NCBI GenBank assembly: GCA_964388665.1
Contig: CAYMBJ010000004.1
Location: 41,869 to 105,868, forward strand
Direction of reading: 5' to 3'
From: CALCCV01 sp964388665
GTDB lineage: Bacteria > Bdellovibrionota > Bdellovibrionia > Bdellovibrionales > Bdellovibrionaceae
Length of the DNA: 64,000 nt
Shown: positions 16,976 through 25,003 of the stretch, in pieces
Layout: each line of letters starts with the position of its first letter
Numbering within the stretch: position 1 is the stretch's first letter
Translations under genes and position numbers: made by a program
The notes under the pieces: generated by a model
Told to the model about the DNA's origin: nothing
Database searches by the model: none
The model's input: the letters and a program-made list of their open reading frames with translations, nothing else

Positions 16976-19695
16976 TGTTGACCCTTCCTTGAAATCGCAG
17001 CGGCTTCGATGGTCGCTCTGGCCGCAGCCAGGCGCGCAATCGGCACGCGGTAGGGCGAACAACTCACGTAGTCAAGCCCGACGGAATGGAAGAATCCAAT
17101 CGACTCAGGATCCCCCCCATGCTCACCGCATATCCCCGTTTTCAAATCTGGCCTCGTCCTTCGTCCTAAGTCAACAGCCATCTTAACAAGCGCGCCAACG
17201 CCCACTTGATCGATGGTTACAAAGGGGTCACGAGCAAAAATTCCTTGGGAAACATAGGAGCCTAGAAAGCGACCGGCATCGTCGCGCGACAGACCGAGGG
17301 TGGTCTGCGTCAAATCGTTGGTGCCAAAGCTGAAAAAATCAGCATGAAGAGCCACTTGATCGGCGGTCACGGCCGCTCGAGGTAATTCTATCATTGTCCC
17401 CACAAAGTATTCAAACTTAACGGCTTTCTCAGTTTGCACTTTAAGAACTTCTGAATGCGTGAGATCTTTCAAAATCTCCAACTCTTTATCGATGGCCACG
17501 AGCGGAATCATGATCTCTGGCGCAAGCTTTTTGCCCTCAGAAATCAACTGCGCCGTCGCCTCGGCAATCGCGCGCACTTGCATGCGATAGATCTCTGGAA
17601 AAGTGATCGCCAAGCGACAGCCCCGGTGCCCCAGCATCGGATTGAATTCGTGCAAGGAGCTCAGTTTGATCCGAAGCTTATCATAGTCCCAACCGATTCT
17701 CTTAGCGAGCTCTTTGGTGTCCCCTTCGGAGTGTGGGACAAACTCGTGCAAGGGAGGATCGAGCAAACGAATGGTCACAGGAAATCCATCCATGATTTTA
17801 AAAATTTCGTAAAAATCTGAGCGCTGCATGGGCAACAATTTCCCCAACGCTGCCTCACGCTGCACTTTTGATTCGGCAAGAATCATTTCACGAACGGCAT
17901 CAATACGATCCGCACCAAAAAACATATGCTCGGTTCGGCACAGGCCGATCCCTTCGGCGCCAAAATCTCTGGCCACCTTGGCGTCTTTAGGAGTGTCGGC
18001 ATTGGCTCTCACTTTGAGCCGCCGCTTTTGATCGGCAATCTTCATGAGCTGATCAAAAGCCCCACCCAAAACCGGGTCCACAGTTTTGACTTCGCCCAAA
18101 TAGACATCGCCAACTCCACCGTCCAACGTGATCACATCCCCCTTTTTCAAGACATAACCTTTGGCGCGAAGGGTTTCGTTCTGATAATCAATTTCCACTT
18201 CACTGCAGCCAGCCACGCAGCACTTGCCCATGCCCCGAGCCACCACCGCTGCATGCGAGGTCATCCCACCCCTGGTAGTGAGGATCCCCTGCGAAGCAAT
18301 CATCCCACCAATGTCTTCGGGACTGGTCTCCACGCGCACCAGGATCACCTTTTTGCCCTGCTCTTTCCAGTCAATGGCCTCTTCGCTAGAAAACACGATT
18401 TGCCCACACACGCCTCCGGGACTGGCTGCCAAGCCCCGCGCCAAATGGGTCTTTGCCGCCTTGGGATCAAGGGTCGGATGCAGGAGTTGATCAAGAGAGG
18501 CGGGATCAATGCGCAAGACCGCCTCGTCTTCGCTGATCAGTTTTTCTTGCAACATATCCACTGCAATTTGCAGTGCGGCCTTGGCCGTGCGCTTGCCTGT
18601 GCGTGTTTGCAACATCCACAGTCGGCCATTTTCGATGGTGAACTCAATGTCCTGCATATCGCGGTAGTGGGCTTCTAGTTTTTTATAGATCGCCACCAAC
18701 TCTTCGTAAGGCTTGGGCATCAGTTCCTCCAGAGATTTGGCCTTGGCCTTTGAGTTTTGCGACTCGCGCTTGGTCAGTGGCTGAGGGGTGCGAATGCCCG
18801 CCACCACATCTTCGCCCTGAGCATTGATCAAAAACTCTCCGTAAAAACACCTCTCCCCAGTCGAGGGATCGCGAGTGAAGGCCACGCCAGTGGCCGAGTC
18901 ATCACCCATATTGCCAAACACCATCGATTGGATGTTCACAGCCGTGCCCCACTCGGCCGGAATGCTGTGAAGCTCGCGGTAAGTGATCGCGCGAGGCGTG
19001 TTCCAACTTCTGAACACCGCGGAAACCGCACCCCACAGCTGCTCCCAAGGATCTTGTGGAAAGGGGCGCCCGACCATTTGTTCCACCAAAGCTTTGAATT
19101 TTGTCACCAAGGATTTCAAATCCTCAGCCGTCAAATCCGTGTCCTGCTGGACGCCCTTTGATTCTTTCATATCCTCAAGTGTGACCTCTAGAAGTGACGA
19201 GTTCATATTCAAAACCACGTCAGAGTACATTTGAATAAAGCGCCGATAGGAGTCCCAAGCAAAGCGAGGGTTTTTAGAAATCTTGGCCAGGCCTTCAACA
19301 GTCTGATCATTCAGACCCAAATTCAAAATCGTGTCCATCATACCAGGCATTGAGGCGCGCGCTCCCGAACGCACACTCACCAACAATGGATTGCTGACAT
19401 CGCCAAATTTTTTCTGCAATTTGGCTTCTACTTTTTTTAGCGCTGCTTCGATGGGTGGCCGAGACCACTCCGGCAGCGACTCTTTGTTCAAATAATAGTG
19501 AGAGCAAACTTCAGTCGAAATCGTAAATCCCGGCGGCACCGGCAATCCCAAGTTCGTCATTTCTGCCAAGTTCGCACCCTTACCACCCAACAGATTTTTT
19601 AAACTCGCACTGCCGTCGGTCTCGTCGCTGGAAAAGAAATAAACAAATTTTTCCGGAACTTTTAGCTTCGTATTGACACTCATTGAACTTTGCAT
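16972..19695 (-). CDS. ppdK: Pyruvate, phosphate dikinase
   Basis: 907 residues from the ATG at 19695, chosen because GAGGAG lies 7 bases before it; a second ATG follows five codons later and an upstream one at 19743 lacks a ribosome site. Domains in order: N-terminal ATP-grasp nucleotide-binding domain (KNLLGGKGANLAEM, SVRSGARASMPGMMDT), phosphohistidine domain with GGMTSHAAVVARGMGKCC, and C-terminal PEP/pyruvate TIM barrel (GLCRTEHMFF, NPMLGHRGCRL, SFGTNDLTQ, GICGEHGGDP). Interconverts pyruvate, ATP and Pi with PEP, AMP and PPi. It is the first gene of a translationally coupled ppdK-smc pair. A 9-bp tandem repeat lies upstream. Confidence 0.97.
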   Translation of the reverse strand: MQSSMSVNTKLKVPEKFVYFFSSDETDGSASLKNLLGGKGANLAEMTNLGLPVPPGFTISTEVCSHYYLNKESLPEWSRPPIEAALKKVEAKLQKKFGDVSNPLLVSVRSGARASMPGMMDTILNLGLNDQTVEGLAKISKNPRFAWDSYRRFIQMYSDVVLNMNSSLLEVTLEDMKESKGVQQDTDLTAEDLKSLVTKFKALVEQMVGRPFPQDPWEQLWGAVSAVFRSWNTPRAITYRELHSIPAEWGTAVNIQSMVFGNMGDDSATGVAFTRDPSTGERCFYGEFLINAQGEDVVAGIRTPQPLTKRESQNSKAKAKSLEELMPKPYEELVAIYKKLEAHYRDMQDIEFTIENGRLWMLQTRTGKRTAKAALQIAVDMLQEKLISEDEAVLRIDPASLDQLLHPTLDPKAAKTHLARGLAASPGGVCGQIVFSSEEAIDWKEQGKKVILVRVETSPEDIGGMIASQGILTTRGGMTSHAAVVARGMGKCCVAGCSEVEIDYQNETLRAKGYVLKKGDVITLDGGVGDVYLGEVKTVDPVLGGAFDQLMKIADQKRRLKVRANADTPKDAKVARDFGAEGIGLCRTEHMFFGADRIDAVREMILAESKVQREAALGKLLPMQRSDFYEIFKIMDGFPVTIRLLDPPLHEFVPHSEGDTKELAKRIGWDYDKLRIKLSSLHEFNPMLGHRGCRLAITFPEIYRMQVRAIAEATAQLISEGKKLAPEIMIPLVAIDKELEILKDLTHSEVLKVQTEKAVKFEYFVGTMIELPRAAVTADQVALHADFFSFGTNDLTQTTLGLSRDDAGRFLGSYVSQGIFARDPFVTIDQVGVGALVKMAVDLGRRTRPDLKTGICGEHGGDPESIGFFHSVGLDYVSCSPYRVPIARLAAARATIEAAAISRKGQH

Positions 19696-19732
19696 TGGCG
19701 AACTCCTCATAGGCTTGTTGCAGCGATTATCT

Positions 19733-19790
19733 AATTTATCCAAATCATCTATTTCATCTAATTCATCTATTTCATCTATTTCATCTAAAT
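19733..19790. repeat. 9-bp tandem repeat (ATCTATTTC type)
   Basis: Between glyS and ppdK about six imperfect copies of a 9-base unit, ATCTATTTC with variants ATCTAATTC and ATCTAAATT, run head to tail. It is noncoding on both strands apart from the unlikely upstream extension of ppdK. Such a slippage-prone tract in the ppdK leader could vary in copy number between isolates. Confidence 0.75.
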
Positions 19791-19818
19791 TCGGGCTTGT
19801 CTGAACAACGAATGCATC

Positions 19819-21231
19819 TTAAAAATTCGCCAAATTCTCGCGCAAATAAGTCTTCACCTGAGTCAGGTTCACGCGATCCTGGGTCATCTTGTCGCGGTGG
19901 CGAATGGTGACAGCATTGTCTTCTAAGGTTTCAAAATCCACGGTCACACAAAAAGGCGTGCCCACTTCATCCTGGCGGCGATAGCGTTTGCCAATGCTGC
20001 CGGTTTCGTCATAATTCACATCCCACTCCTGCGCCAATTCTTCGCGAATCTTTTCGGCAACACCGCCAAGTTCTGGCTTTTTGGACAAAGGCAATATGGC
20101 CGCCTTGATCGGAGCAATATCAGGATGGAGCCCCAGCACCACTCGGACATCTTCACTCTCTCCAGAACCATAAACCTCTTCGCGATAAGCGTCGCACAGA
20201 AAGGCCAAGAACAAACGATCACAGCCAACAGCGGCTTCGATCACGTAGGGAATGTACTTTTCTTTGGCCGCTTCATCAAAATACTCCAATGATTTTCCTG
20301 AGAACTTCATGTGTTGGCTCAAATCAAAATCACCGCGATTGTGAACGCCCTCGAGCTCAGAAAATCCCATCGGAAAGCGGTACTCCACATCCACCGCCGC
20401 GCGTGCGTAATGGGCAAGTTCATCACCCTGGTGCGGATGCCACTGTAAATTCTCAGGATTGATGCCGTAGCGAATGTAAAAGTCCCAGCGAGTGGCCTTC
20501 CACTCTTCAAAGAACTTTTCATCAGTGCCTGGTTTAACAAAATATTGCATTTCCATCTGCTCAAATTCGCGAGTGCGGAAGATGAAGTTTCCTGGAGTGA
20601 TTTCGTTACGAAATGATTTACCAATCTGGGCAATACCAAATGGAATTTTATTTCGCGAGGTGGACTGACAGTTGAGAAAGTTGACAAAGATCCCCTGCGC
20701 CGTCTCTGGTCGCAGGTAAACAATGGAGCCGCCATCCTCAACGGGACCCATGTGAGTTTTAAACATCAGATTGAACTGGCGTGGCTCAGAGAGATCCTTT
20801 GACCCACAGTTTGGGCATTTTTTATCTTTTGTGTAGGACTCCGTATTGTCGGCGCGAAATCTCGTTTTGCAAGACTTGCAGTCCACCAAAGGATCAGAAA
20901 ACCCATCAACGTGGCCAGAGGCCTTCCATACCATCGGCGCCATCAAAATTGCGGCATCAATACCGACGATGTCCTTACGGCGGGTCATCGAGCGCCACCA
21001 AGCCATTTTTACGTTGTACTTCATTTGGCTACCCAAAGGGCCATAATCCCAACAGCTACCGAGACCGCCGTAAACTTCGCTACTCTGAAAAACCAAGCCA
21101 CGTCGCTTGGACAAACTCACCAAAGTCTGTAAATCCTGTAAACGCCGCACACTGGTCAGCGTCTTTGTTGAGCTGGCTTCCTTTTCTGAGTTGGCCGTTT
21201 TGTTGTCTTGGTTGGTCTCTTGGTCCGACAT
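19819..21231 (-). CDS. glyS: Glycyl-tRNA synthetase, single-chain type
   Basis: 470 residues from the ATG at 21231, which follows GGGAGA by 7 bases; the frame is open further upstream but without a site. A short polar, Gln/Asn/Lys-rich N-terminal extension of about 25 residues precedes the class II core (KRRGLVFQSSEVYGG). A zinc-ribbon insertion has two CxxC pairs (CKSCKTRF, CPNCGSKD). Class II motif 2 (FRNEITPGNFIFRTREFEQMEMQ split here: FRNEITP and REFEQMEMQ) and motif 3 (GCDRLFLAF) are present, as is the C-terminal anticodon domain. This is the alpha2, eukaryote-like form rather than the alpha2beta2 form. Charges tRNA-Gly. Confidence 0.96.
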   Translation of the reverse strand: MSDQETNQDNKTANSEKEASSTKTLTSVRRLQDLQTLVSLSKRRGLVFQSSEVYGGLGSCWDYGPLGSQMKYNVKMAWWRSMTRRKDIVGIDAAILMAPMVWKASGHVDGFSDPLVDCKSCKTRFRADNTESYTKDKKCPNCGSKDLSEPRQFNLMFKTHMGPVEDGGSIVYLRPETAQGIFVNFLNCQSTSRNKIPFGIAQIGKSFRNEITPGNFIFRTREFEQMEMQYFVKPGTDEKFFEEWKATRWDFYIRYGINPENLQWHPHQGDELAHYARAAVDVEYRFPMGFSELEGVHNRGDFDLSQHMKFSGKSLEYFDEAAKEKYIPYVIEAAVGCDRLFLAFLCDAYREEVYGSGESEDVRVVLGLHPDIAPIKAAILPLSKKPELGGVAEKIREELAQEWDVNYDETGSIGKRYRRQDEVGTPFCVTVDFETLEDNAVTIRHRDKMTQDRVNLTQVKTYLRENLANF

Positions 21232-21384
21232 CGACAGATCTCCCTCAATATAAAAATTTAGATCAGTAACCTCTATAATCAGGCCCGCGATGAGGCGACC
21301 TGTGATGCCAAAAAATCTACTGCGAAATGACTGGTTTTGCAAATGCCAGTGGACCGAAAACTTTTATGCCATTAATATTTGTAA

Positions 21385-21864
21385 ATGACTTTAATTATTA
21401 CAAAAAAGTGGTTGCACCCAAGCCCTTTTAGGAAGGGTCCCAATATTGTTAAAAGTTTGGCATTTTGCGGGCTTTTGCTCTGTCTTCCATCAGCCTTGGC
21501 GGCCCCCTCTGATGCCATTAAGACGCGAGAAGAGAAAATTCGCAAAGAAATGCTGGAACTTTCGACAGAGCTCGGTGCCACCTGCATGGATTGCCACAAT
21601 CTCAAAAACTTTGCCGACCCCAGCCACTATCGCTTTGCCATTGCCAAATCTCATATCGAAATTGTCGCCCTCCTGAAGCAAAAAGGCTTTGATGGTAAGT
21701 CTGCGCCCATGGCCTCCTGCACTTTTTGTCACCAAGGAAAGCTCTATCCGCCATGGCTCCCCCCAAAAAGCAAGAAAGCAGAGGAGCAGGCCGCCGAATC
21801 GAACGCGCCACCGAGCTCACCAGAGGCTCCCCACACCTCTCAAAATCCAAACAATCCCCTCTGA
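21385..21864 (+). CDS. Exported diheme c-type cytochrome-like protein
   Basis: Up to 159 residues. Two heme-attachment motifs, CMDCH and CTFCH, are spaced about 45 residues apart in a small domain, followed by a charged Pro/Ser-rich tail. A signal-peptide core (KSLAFCGLLLCLPSALA) begins about 22 residues into the ORF, so the ATG at 21385 would give an unusually long N-region with no ribosome site. An AGGAAGGG site at 21430-21437 instead points at an ATT codon at 21445; the true start is unsettled. Predicted periplasmic electron carrier or heme protein; partner unknown. Confidence 0.7.
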   Translation: MTLIITKKWLHPSPFRKGPNIVKSLAFCGLLLCLPSALAAPSDAIKTREEKIRKEMLELSTELGATCMDCHNLKNFADPSHYRFAIAKSHIEIVALLKQKGFDGKSAPMASCTFCHQGKLYPPWLPPKSKKAEEQAAESNAPPSSPEAPHTSQNPNNPL

Positions 21865-21916
21865 CGGCGATTAAAGTGGCGCCTAGGTTTGGAATCTTCG
21901 TATTTTTTACGGAATT

Positions 21917-22333
21917 TTATTTTTTGTGCAATATGGCCTGAAAGGCCGCCTCAAAAAACGCAATTTCGCCGGCATCGCCCTTAACAATGGACTCTTGATA
22001 TTTTTTCGTCACCTCGGCTATGGAGCTGCCCGCCGGCAGACCGAGGACTTCATACGCATCAAAATTGTGCCCATTGTAAATAAACATCACATTGAGATTC
22101 TTGGCTCTGGCCGCCGCCCCGGTTGGATTGGCATTCTGTGATGCACGGGCCGGACGCACATAGGAGTGGTTCACCACAGAGACCTTCTTTTTTTTTGCCT
22201 CTTCCGAGGCTTCACCCGCTCGCAAATTGAGGCGGGTGGGCTTGAGCTTTTTTCCTTTGCGGCTCGAAAAGAACCAAGCAAAAAAAATCAGGGCGCAAAT
22301 CAAATTGATGATTAAAAAGTTTTCTCGAGTCAT
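21917..22333 (-). CDS. Membrane protein with degenerate J-domain-like C-terminus
   Basis: 138 residues from the ATG at 22333. One N-terminal membrane helix (about residues 5-20, FLIINLICALIFFAWFF), a basic linker with a KKKK run, and a C-terminal 45 residues that read like the first two helices of a DnaJ domain (FDAYEVLGLPAGSSIAEVTKKYQE). The HPD tripeptide needed to stimulate Hsp70 is absent, and the segment after helix II continues as GDAGEIAFFEAAFQAI. It may be a J-like adaptor rather than a co-chaperone. Divergent from mrp, with 70 bp between starts. The frame remains open upstream across mrp on the opposite strand, which I treat as coincidence. Confidence 0.6.
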   Translation of the reverse strand: MTRENFLIINLICALIFFAWFFSSRKGKKLKPTRLNLRAGEASEEAKKKKVSVVNHSYVRPARASQNANPTGAAARAKNLNVMFIYNGHNFDAYEVLGLPAGSSIAEVTKKYQESIVKGDAGEIAFFEAAFQAILHKK

Positions 22334-22403
22334 TCCTTTACATATTCTGGTTGAGAGCTTATTGAAGTGCAACTGCAATCGACACGGAATCAAGGAGATA
22401 AAT

Positions 22404-23201
22404 ATGGCAGCAAATCCCTTTGACCAGCAAAAGCCCATCGCCGGTGTAAAATCAATTCTCGCCGTCAGCTCTGGAAAAGGCGGCGTGGGCAAGTCCACTT
22501 TTGCCGCCAATCTCGCGATTGCGTTGAGCAAATATGGTAAAACTGGAATTCTGGATGCTGACATTTATGGACCCAGCCAACCTCGCATGTTTGGAGCCCT
22601 CAACCAAAAACCGCAGATCACCGCTGAGCAAAAATTGGTGCCGGTGGTCCGCCACGGAGTGAGCATTATGAGCATTGGCTTTATAGTTGAAGAAGCTTCT
22701 GCCGTTGTCTGGCGTGGGCCCATGCTCTTTAAAGCCATGGATCAATTTCTTCGCGATGTGACTTGGGACAATTTGGACTTTCTCGTTGTGGATTTGCCTC
22801 CAGGCACCGGCGACATTCAACTGAGCTTGGTGCAAAAGGCGCCTGTAAATGGAAGTTTGGTCATCAGCACTCCACAAAATGTAGCCTTGGCCGACGTAAA
22901 AAAGAGCATCGATATGTTTCAGCGAGTGAATGTGCCGATCTTTGGCGTTGTTGAAAATATGTCTTACTTTCTAGATGACTCCGGAAAACAGGTGCAACTT
23001 TTCCCTAAGGGCGATCTGCAAGCTTTCCTCGATAGCAAACAGATTCCGTTTCTTGCTGCCGTTCCTTTTCAACCAAAGATGGCACTCGCAGCTGAAACTG
23101 GAATTCCTTTCGTAGCATCCTATCCAGATGCTCCAGAGAGTGAAATCTTCTGGGGCCTTGCAAAGAAGCTCGCGGGTCAACTCTCAGCTCAACAGCATTA
23201 G
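22404..23201 (+). CDS. mrp: Mrp/ApbC-type P-loop ATPase lacking cysteines
   Basis: 265 residues from the ATG at 22404, preceded by AAGGAG. It has the deviant Walker A SGKGGVGKST (residues 23-32), DADIYGPSQPRMFG and DLPPGTGD, all typical of Mrp/NBP35/ApbC iron-sulfur carriers. The family normally has a C-x-x-C just after ENMSYF; here residues 184-195 read ENMSYFLDDSGK, and the protein contains no cysteine at all. The N-terminal DUF59 domain of many Mrp proteins is also absent. Nucleotide binding should be intact, but it cannot ligate a cluster in the usual way. Role inferred only as an ATPase of this family. Confidence 0.92.
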   Translation: MAANPFDQQKPIAGVKSILAVSSGKGGVGKSTFAANLAIALSKYGKTGILDADIYGPSQPRMFGALNQKPQITAEQKLVPVVRHGVSIMSIGFIVEEASAVVWRGPMLFKAMDQFLRDVTWDNLDFLVVDLPPGTGDIQLSLVQKAPVNGSLVISTPQNVALADVKKSIDMFQRVNVPIFGVVENMSYFLDDSGKQVQLFPKGDLQAFLDSKQIPFLAAVPFQPKMALAAETGIPFVASYPDAPESEIFWGLAKKLAGQLSAQQH

Positions 23202-23202
23202 C

Positions 23203-23230
23203 CCGAAAGCGACAATAATTTTCGTTTTTT
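23203..23230 (+). terminator. Weak possible terminator after mrp
   Basis: CGAAA and TTTCG flank a 10-base loop and are followed by a run of T. The stem is only five base pairs, so termination would be inefficient. Confidence 0.3.
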
Positions 23231-23368
23231 GGCGAACTCTTCTCCCGGCAGATCACAATCGGCGTTTTGTTCCGATACACTTTTTCCGGCTCGCAATCTC
23301 ATTTGCATCGAAAAATGCTCGATATGAAACGTTTCCACGAATAGAATTGAGAATCTTTTTGACAACTC

Positions 23369-23398
23369 TTGAAAAGTTCGACACCCCCCTGTTATTCT
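23369..23398 (+). promoter_or_regulatory. Sigma-70-type promoter of the c-di-GMP RNA
   Basis: TTGAAA (23369-23374), an 18-base spacer and TATTCT (23393-23398) make a plausible vegetative promoter with a start near 23405. A second TTGACA at 23359 is too far from this -10 box. Confidence 0.55.
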
Positions 23399-23563
23399 AA
23401 GTTCATCAGGAACATAAGATTCGGCTAAGGATAAGCGGAATCAGACCTACACCACTGGATGGAAAAAGCGAAGATCCACGCTTGTACGAGTTGGATCATG
23501 TGGAAACACTCACGGCAACCAAGGAGGTTCCTAGAGGTACAGAAAGTTAGGAATAAAATCCTT

Positions 23564-23653
23564 CCTTTGCCTCAGGGCAAACCGATCGAAAGGTCGGGAC
23601 GCAAAGCTACAGGGGCTGACCCGCAAGGGGTTGTGCTAGCCAGCTGCCAAAGG
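23564..23653 (+). promoter_or_regulatory. c-di-GMP-I (GEMM-I) riboswitch aptamer
   Basis: Outer stem CCTTTG (23564-23569) with CAAAGG (23648-23653). Inside are the conserved CAGGGCAAACC, a first hairpin CCGATC-GAAA-GGTCGG with a GNRA tetraloop, the invariant GGGACGCAAAGC joining strand, and a second arm GCTACAGGGGCTGACCC...GCTAGC that contains a tetraloop receptor-like segment. These are the diagnostic features of the GEMM-I class that binds cyclic di-GMP. Confidence 0.92.
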
Positions 23654-23742
23654 TCTGTAATGCCTTCGGGATTTCGAGGTCTGTTATATGGAAGGAAACA
23701 TACATGAAAAACTATACGAAATGGTTTCATTCCCCTATATAT

Positions 23743-23789
23743 GCTCGTGAGGTCTCAAGGCTGAGCCTCACGAGCCCCCCTTTTTTTTT
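23743..23789 (+). terminator. Strong Rho-independent terminator of the c-di-GMP RNA
   Basis: GCTCGTGAGG (23743-23752) pairs with CCTCACGAGC (23766-23775), extended inside by CTCA/TGAG after a single bulged T, then CCCCC and nine T residues (23781-23789). Confidence 0.92.
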
Positions 23790-23839
23790 CAAGATCCATT
23801 AATTTAACTCTCATCATCAACCAATTCACAATTCACAAT

Positions 23840-24334
23840 TCAAAATCTCAAATTGAGACTGACATTGACCCCATCCTCAACAGGCAATACGAAAACCTCG
23901 GACGAGTTAGGCAGAGGTTGAGCTTGCGTCCAGGCGTCGATAACTTCCCAAATATGAAATCCCAAAAGTAATGCCGCTCCACCAATCCCTTCCGTGACAT
24001 TTTCGCAATCACTCTGCTCTCTTACACTTCGGATTTGCGAATTTGTGTTTCGCGGCCGAAAACAGTTTGCATGAATAAGCAGTGCCAGCCCAGTAACTTC
24101 GGCTGCCGTAAAGATCCAACCTTTTTCTGAATAACGCCCTTGCACGGCATGGCCAATACCAAACCCCAGTGTCGAAGCCAAAACACCCCCGGTGATGTAC
24201 TTGCCTCGAGAAATCTGAATTACAGAAGGCGTGCCCTTTTCAGAACCACTGGGATCGGATTTCGGTAATGATGGGTCAGAGGCCAAAGCCGTCAGCGACA
24301 AAAACACAGTCAATCCAAAAAGCAATTTTTTCAC
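23840..24334 (-). CDS. Small exported membrane protein, unknown
   Basis: 164 residues from a GTG at 24334 preceded by GGAG with 7-base spacing; the ATG at 24382 would add 16 residues ahead of a complete signal peptide (MKKLLFGLTVFLSLTALA). After a short polar linker come three or four hydrophobic segments with small residues (ASTLGFGIGHAVQGR, TAAEVTGLALLIHA, GIGGAALLLGFHIWEVIDAW) and a last strand-like VNVSLNLRF ending in Phe. The arrangement, GHAVQGRYSEKGWIFT, resembles P13-like small porin families of spirochaetes and Bdellovibrio, but that link is by eye only. It runs convergently toward the c-di-GMP RNA. Confidence 0.65.
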   Translation of the reverse strand: MKKLLFGLTVFLSLTALASDPSLPKSDPSGSEKGTPSVIQISRGKYITGGVLASTLGFGIGHAVQGRYSEKGWIFTAAEVTGLALLIHANCFRPRNTNSQIRSVREQSDCENVTEGIGGAALLLGFHIWEVIDAWTQAQPLPNSSEVFVLPVEDGVNVSLNLRF

Positions 24335-24493
24335 ATGAATCTCCAAAGGCTTTTGCAATACCATAAATAGACATTTGCCCAAAATAAAGAAAAAATAGCC
24401 TCTTAGGAGGTTTGTCCAATTGAACTGTTAAGAATTTGGGTCGAATCTTAGAGCCTATCACTTAATCAACTGCACTCAACCCAAGGAGACTCT

Positions 24494-25003
24494 GTGAATT
24501 TCGCACATATTCATCTCATAATAAACCACATCCCATTGATAACTGTACCGATGGCCTTGATTTTTCTCATCTATGGCATGATCACCCACAGCCACCAGCT
24601 GCAAAGATTTTCACTTTTGGTTCTCGTTGCGACCGCGGCCACAGTCATTCCGGTCTACCTGACAGGTGAGCCCACAGAGGAGATCGTGGAAGATTTCTCT
24701 GGTGTGTCAGAAAGTTTAATCAAAGAGCATGAGGAGGCTGCCGAGTTTGCGATGATCACAACCTTGATCGCGGGCGCTTTGGCTCTAGGAACAATTCTGC
24801 TTTCAAAACACAGTCTCGTTCAAAAATTTGGCGCAAAAGCCGTGGTTGCCGCTAGCGTGATTGCGATCCTTTCACTGGGATACGCATCAAATTTAGGCGG
24901 ACACATTCGCCACCCCCAGGAGTCCGGTATCGCCCCCATGAGTCAGCAGATACATGGCGAACAACTTCATGGCGAACAATCTGAGGACGATGACAATGAC
25001 TGA
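24494..25003 (+). CDS. DUF2231-like four-helix membrane protein
   Basis: 169 residues from a GTG at 24494 after AAGGAG. Four hydrophobic helices (about residues 8-28, 37-55, 87-105, 112-132) with conserved-looking His in the first helix (HIHLIINHIPL) and near the end (GGHIRHPQ), as in DUF2231-type and cytochrome b-like membrane proteins, where such His can bind heme. The tail is His/Gln/Asp-rich (HGEQLHGEQSEDDDND). The stop overlaps the start of the LuxR gene by 8 bases, so the two are coupled and the protein may sense something for that regulator. Confidence 0.7.
   Translation: MNFAHIHLIINHIPLITVPMALIFLIYGMITHSHQLQRFSLLVLVATAATVIPVYLTGEPTEEIVEDFSGVSESLIKEHEEAAEFAMITTLIAGALALGTILLSKHSLVQKFGAKAVVAASVIAILSLGYASNLGGHIRHPQESGIAPMSQQIHGEQLHGEQSEDDDND

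Larger units (their letters stand above)
23405..23789 (+). ncRNA. Stand-alone c-di-GMP riboswitch RNA (merRNA-like)
   Basis: A probable ~385-nt transcript with its own promoter, a c-di-GMP-I aptamer at 23564-23653 and a strong intrinsic terminator at 23743-23789. No gene follows on the same strand: the next gene is on the minus strand and ends at 23840. This matches the layout of merRNA, an abundant attack-phase RNA of Bdellovibrio bacteriovorus that carries a c-di-GMP riboswitch and has been proposed to store or sequester the signal. About 160 nt precede the aptamer and contain several short complementary stretches (for example GGAGGTTCC and ATTTTATTCC regions). The 5' end is inferred from the promoter. 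Whether it acts in trans, as a sink, or both cannot be told from sequence. Confidence 0.8.

Noticed and set aside
17926..18678. 250-codon plus-strand frame
   Set aside because: It lies wholly antisense to ppdK, whose domains are fully conserved there; it is a codon-bias shadow.
22334..22564. Upstream extension of the J-domain-like minus-strand frame
   Set aside because: It lies antisense to the start of mrp, including its P-loop, and the ATG at 22333 begins the membrane helix directly.
23704..23802. 32-codon frame with an AAGGA site inside the c-di-GMP RNA
   Set aside because: Its stop codon lies beyond the terminator at 23789, so the normal transcript would not contain a complete frame.
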